Shown: positions 53,144 through 55,952 of the stretch, in pieces
How the letters are laid out: every line of letters starts with the position of its first letter
How positions within the stretch are numbered: the first letter of the stretch is position 1
Source of the DNA: an uncultured Flavobacteriales bacterium
GTDB taxonomy: Bacteria; Bacteroidota; Bacteroidia; Flavobacteriales_D; Sanyastnellaceae
Reading direction: 5' to 3'
DNA length: 55,952 nucleotides
Assembly: GCA_905478325.1 (NCBI GenBank)
Contig: CAJQIB010000017.1
Location: 1-55,952 of the forward strand
The notes under the pieces: generated by a model
What the model was told of the DNA's origin: nothing
Databases searched by the model: none
Seen by the model: only the letters and a program-made list of their open reading frames with translations
Made by a program: the position numbers and the translations under genes

Positions 53144-53905
53144 TTAGATTTCTTCCAAGTCGCTGGAAGGCAACCAGCCGACATTACCATTGGCGAGAGC
53201 GATCTCCCATTGTGCTTCGACGCGTTGAAGGATTCGGACTTTCGTCCCTTCGTGCAAAACAAAGAGGGTGCTAGCTGCTGCACTGGGTTCGCTCAGTACA
53301 TTGGCTTGATCCACCATGACAATGGCTTCTTTGCTGCCGTTGATCCGTTTCGACGCTCCATAGGTCATGCTCATGCAAACGACTCCGATGGACAATGCGG
53401 TCGTCCCAATGGTGCCCAGAATACGTCGATTTCCGATGGCATTTTGCCACATGCGCAATCCAAAAGCGACGAATCCGAGCGTCCAAAAACCAATCATCAA
53501 ACGGAACCACATCGGATAGCGCCCCGGGGAAAGAATACGCTCCCAAAGGTCCTCGATACCTGCAGTCGGAAGCGCTTCAATGCGGTCAATGACCCGGGCA
53601 TTGGCGAGAATGAGATTGCTCTCTAAATCGGAATTGGAGGGGTTGATTCGCTTGGCTCGTTCATAATGGAGGATTGAATGGCCAAGGTTCCCTTGCTTGA
53701 AAAAGGCATTGCCAAGATTGAACTCGGACTCGAAATGCAAATGCCCTTCGACAATGCTCTCATAACCTGCTTGGGCCTCTTCATAGCGTGCTTCGGAATA
53801 CGCACTGTTCGCAGCCTCAAAAGCCGATTTCAGGGCTGCAGGCTCTTGTGTCCAAAGTGAAGCGCTACTTACCAAAATGAGCAGAGCGGAGAGGAATGGC
53901 TTCAT
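53144..53905 (-). CDS. batE: BatE-like TPR and SH3 protein
   Basis: The ATG at 53905 overlaps the batD stop (ATGA) and gives 253 residues. An ATG at 53914 is also open. A signal peptide is followed by two TPR units (about 28-95: A-Y-S-E-A-R-Y-E-E-A and N-L-G-N-A-F-F-K-Q-G-N), two membrane helices near 125-180, and a C-terminal bacterial SH3 domain (W-E-I-A-L-A-N-G-N-V-G-W-L). This is the layout of BatE from the Bacteroides aerotolerance cluster. Its molecular role is not settled. It lies last in the bat operon on this strand. Confidence 0.85.
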   Translation of the reverse strand: MKPFLSALLILVSSASLWTQEPAALKSAFEAANSAYSEARYEEAQAGYESIVEGHLHFESEFNLGNAFFKQGNLGHSILHYERAKRINPSNSDLESNLILANARVIDRIEALPTAGIEDLWERILSPGRYPMWFRLMIGFWTLGFVAFGLRMWQNAIGNRRILGTIGTTALSIGVVCMSMTYGASKRINGSKEAIVMVDQANVLSEPSAAASTLFVLHEGTKVRILQRVEAQWEIALANGNVGWLPSSDLEEI

Positions 53906-55638
53906 GCGTTCCATGTTTTTTCAGTTTGGTCAACAAGTCGAGAGGCGATCTCTAGCATCTCAGTTGGGGGAGGAACGCTACCTGGCGCAAAACGAGCCAT
54001 GTCAATCCGTTCCAACACGTCCATCCATTCAGCGGCGCAGGAAGAGGCGTGTTTTTCCAAAGCAGCTTGCAAGCTATCTCGTTGGTTTTGACTGGCATTC
54101 CAACCGAGCTTGGCAAGCAAATACGCTTCCATTCCTTTGCCAAGGGCTGGATAAAACGCTGCGGTATCTTGAATTAAATTTTTTGCCGTCCGCAATTCGC
54201 TGCGAACCTTAGAGCGCGCTTGCTTTTTGCGGTATCCCAGTGAATCACGTTGAATCAGCTCTCGTCTTCGTTTAAAAAACCAGGCGAGTCCAAAGAAAAA
54301 AGGCCCTAGCGAGAGAAGCCCGATCGCCCATGCGTTTCTTCCGTTCCAATGCGCTTTTTGAAGGCACTTTCCGTTCCAGTTTGTTTGAATGTAGCGGATG
54401 TCTTGATTCAAGACTTGAACGTCTGTTTTGGAGTTGTAACTCATTCCAGACTCAGGAACAGATTCATTGCGTTCAATGGTGATGGTTGGGCCAACGTGAC
54501 GAATGGTTTGGTAGTCGCGCTTCAAGTAATTGAACCATGACCCTTCGATGGTGGGGATTTGATAGGTTCCAGGGCTCCTTGGAATAACGACGTATCGGAA
54601 CACCCTGCTGCCGCTTTCTCCTTGCTCTGAGATCTTGATGCGATCCTTCACCTCGGGGTCGAACACTTCAAATTCAGAGGGCCAATTCAAGTTGGGCTCT
54701 TGAATGAACTTGAGGTTGCCTTCACCGCTGTAAATGATTTCGACGGTAACCGCTTCATTGGCCATCGATTCTTTCGTGGAAATCTTCGATTGAACCTTCA
54801 GACGTTTGAATGTCCCGAGGTTGTCGGTGGGCAAAGGCTCTGGCAACGGTCTCACACGGATGGAAACAGGATCGGATTTGGCCGATACATTTTTGCCGTC
54901 AAAAAAGGACGTTCGCATGTATCCTGTGAGCTCGAATCCGGTCAAACTGATGGTCCCTGTTTGTTGCGGAAACAGTACGACGGTCCGAACATTGGCAACA
55001 TTGTAACGGCGTCCTCCTATAACCTGTGGCTCCCAACTCGGATCAGCTTGTCCAACGACTTCTTTCCAGAAACCAGGCATTTCAGGAACGACGTATTCAC
55101 GGACATCCAGGTTGCTCGCACGGTTGTAAATTTTGAAGGTGGCAACGATGGGCTCTCCGATGAAAACGTCATCGTCAGAGACTTCGATAACACAGGCCAA
55201 ATCACCCAAGGCGTTGCTGCGTTTTATTTCTTCGGGATTGACATTGCTCGAAATAACCCGGAGCTGAATCGGTTTGCTTGTCAATATGCCTGAAGGTCCA
55301 GTAATCCTGAGCGCTGGGATCGTGATGTCTTTTTGCACCACCACTTCGTAGGTGAAGGTGTAGGAGGTTTCGGAACTGCTTTTTCCGTTAACCCACGAGT
55401 TGCTTTGTGAGGTTGAAGGTCCTGAGCGCAATTTGAGACCGCTAATTTTCGGGGCTTCGACATTTTTCCGAAAGTTCTTCAACGTAAACTTCAACTGAAC
55501 ATTTTGGCCATACCGGACAGGGTTTCGATTGACACTCGCTGTAAACGACTCCTGCCCAAGTGCCTGGAAGGACACCACGGCGATGAACAACGTCAACAAC
55601 AAAAGACTGCGAGGCGCTATGTGACGTAGTGAAACCAT
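53902..55638 (-). CDS. batD: BatD protein (oxygen tolerance family)
   Basis: It has 578 residues. Signal peptide ending S-F-Q-A-L-G-Q. The ectodomain starts [10 protein letters not shown] and has repeated beta-sandwich segments such as N-V-Q-L-K-F-T-L and V-A-T-F-K-I-Y-N, as in BatD (family PF13584). A membrane helix lies near residue 440 ([11 protein letters not shown]), followed by a basic cytosolic tail with a helical domain. It probably works with von Willebrand-domain BatA/BatB and a MoxR ATPase, which would lie beyond the right edge. The ATG overlaps the batC stop by one base (TAATG). Confidence 0.92.
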   Translation of the reverse strand: MVSLRHIAPRSLLLLTLFIAVVSFQALGQESFTASVNRNPVRYGQNVQLKFTLKNFRKNVEAPKISGLKLRSGPSTSQSNSWVNGKSSSETSYTFTYEVVVQKDITIPALRITGPSGILTSKPIQLRVISSNVNPEEIKRSNALGDLACVIEVSDDDVFIGEPIVATFKIYNRASNLDVREYVVPEMPGFWKEVVGQADPSWEPQVIGGRRYNVANVRTVVLFPQQTGTISLTGFELTGYMRTSFFDGKNVSAKSDPVSIRVRPLPEPLPTDNLGTFKRLKVQSKISTKESMANEAVTVEIIYSGEGNLKFIQEPNLNWPSEFEVFDPEVKDRIKISEQGESGSRVFRYVVIPRSPGTYQIPTIEGSWFNYLKRDYQTIRHVGPTITIERNESVPESGMSYNSKTDVQVLNQDIRYIQTNWNGKCLQKAHWNGRNAWAIGLLSLGPFFFGLAWFFKRRRELIQRDSLGYRKKQARSKVRSELRTAKNLIQDTAAFYPALGKGMEAYLLAKLGWNASQNQRDSLQAALEKHASSCAAEWMDVLERIDMARFAPGSVPPPTEMLEIASRLVDQTEKTWNA

Positions 55639-55952
55639 TACCAGTCTTTTTCGATTTTCGATTTCTTTCCTTGACCCTTCTCTCTTCGCAATTTCGCTTG
55701 AATTTCGCCTTCTTGCCGTTCAAGACTTTCCAAGATGCGTTCCATGTCCTCTTGTGAAATCTGACCCTCTACCTGCTGAGGTTGCTGCTCTTGGTCCTGT
55801 TCTTGGTCCTGTTCTTGGTCCTGTTCTTGGTCCTGTTCTTGGTCCTGTTCTTGGTCCTGTTCTTGGTCCTGTTCTTGGTCCTGTTCTTGGTCCTGTTCTT
55901 GGTCCTGCTCCTGGTCCTGCTCCTGCTCTTGGTCCTGCTCTTGGTCCTGCTC
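55638..55952 (-). CDS. batC: BatC-like protein, C-terminal end, with long Asp-Gln-Glu-Gln repeat (5' end beyond window)
   Basis: The visible 104 codons are open to the window edge. The stop TAA overlaps the batD ATG by one base. The first half is pure repeat: D-Q-E-Q units coded by a 12-base repeat. The rest ([16 protein letters not shown], then a Lys-rich end closing K-I-E-K-D-W) matches the known C-terminus of BatC, which in relatives is a TPR protein with a Gln-rich tail. The TPR part should lie outside the window. Confidence 0.85.
   Translation of the reverse strand, partial: EQDQEQDQEQEQDQEQDQEQDQEQDQEQDQEQDQEQDQEQDQEQDQEQDQEQDQEQQPQQVEGQISQEDMERILESLERQEGEIQAKLRREKGQGKKSKIEKDW
55785..55952 (-). 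repeat. 12-base tandem repeat in batC
   Basis: About a dozen copies of a 12-base unit (CTGTTCTTGGTC on plus) run to the window edge, with a few CTGCTC variants at the left end and in the last 50 bases. On the minus strand they code D-Q-E-Q. Since 12 is a multiple of three, slippage would change protein length without a frameshift. Confidence 0.9.

Noticed and set aside
54700-55293. Plus-strand open frame of 197 codons inside batD
   Set aside because: It is antisense to a clear BatD coding region and has no recognisable features.
55785-55952. Possible CRISPR-like array
   Set aside because: The 12-base units are contiguous with no spacers and encode an in-frame D-Q-E-Q tract of BatC. The same reasoning rejects the arrays at 13029 and 47336.

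Overview
The window looks like chromosomal DNA from a marine member of the Bacteroidota, most likely Flavobacteriales. I infer this from several independent marks: two promoters of the Bacteroidota type (TTTG or TTG, about 19 bases, then TAnnTTTG), almost no Shine-Dalgarno sequences, secreted proteins ending in type IX secretion (T9SS) sorting domains, the gene order rpmG - small L38-like gene - ftsY - rimO, fused alpha/beta E1 of the branched-chain dehydrogenase type, a BatC-BatD-BatE cluster, and a green-type proteorhodopsin. No genus can be named from the sequence alone.

Region 1-14.1 kb is rich in secreted and membrane proteins. It holds a protein cut by the window edge, two other membrane-anchored unknowns, a lipoprotein, and four secreted proteins. 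Three of these four are built from a cysteine-paired repeat (GC[TM]D..A.NY...A...DGSC), and all four carry a calcium-binding, dockerin-like segment. They include an M12B-like metalloprotease and a giant protein of about 2,098 residues with some 29 repeats. The giant has four copies of a large domain that also occurs once in the protein at 2744-3694.

Region 14.2-26.5 kb holds a large T9SS-exported Asp-box propeller protein, the selenium pair selU-selD for 2-selenouridine in tRNA, proteorhodopsin, maf, and a run of touching genes: guaA, a 74-codon unknown, a LysM/receptor-like protein and hemF. A LolA-like carrier sits downstream of ftsK on the opposite strand.

Region 26.5-36.6 kb holds ftsK, the ribosomal/SRP cluster rpmG - L38-like - ftsY - rimO - queE, a PaaE-like ferredoxin reductase, a secreted unknown, and the fused E1 dehydrogenase.

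Region 36.6-44.4 kb is a plus-strand chain of envelope genes. It starts with an unusual in-frame fusion of diaminopimelate epimerase (DapF) to a DUF4105/Lnb-like membrane protein, followed by a lipoprotein, a beta-barrel candidate, kdsA, a T9SS cargo protein and a small lipoprotein. Peptidoglycan precursor, lipoprotein and lipopolysaccharide functions are thus side by side.

Region 44.4-56 kb holds an SRPBCC protein, tRNA-Ala(GGC) with a clear promoter and terminator, a GH47-type alpha-mannosidase-like lipoprotein, a collagen-like secreted protein, a lipoprotein-form class I amidotransferase, a DUF3089 lipoprotein, an M36 T9SS metalloprotease, and batE, batD and the 3' end of batC, whose product carries a long Asp-Gln-Glu-Gln repeat. 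Many neighbouring genes overlap by ATGA, which points to translational coupling. I saw no CRISPR array, insertion sequence, prophage or rRNA.
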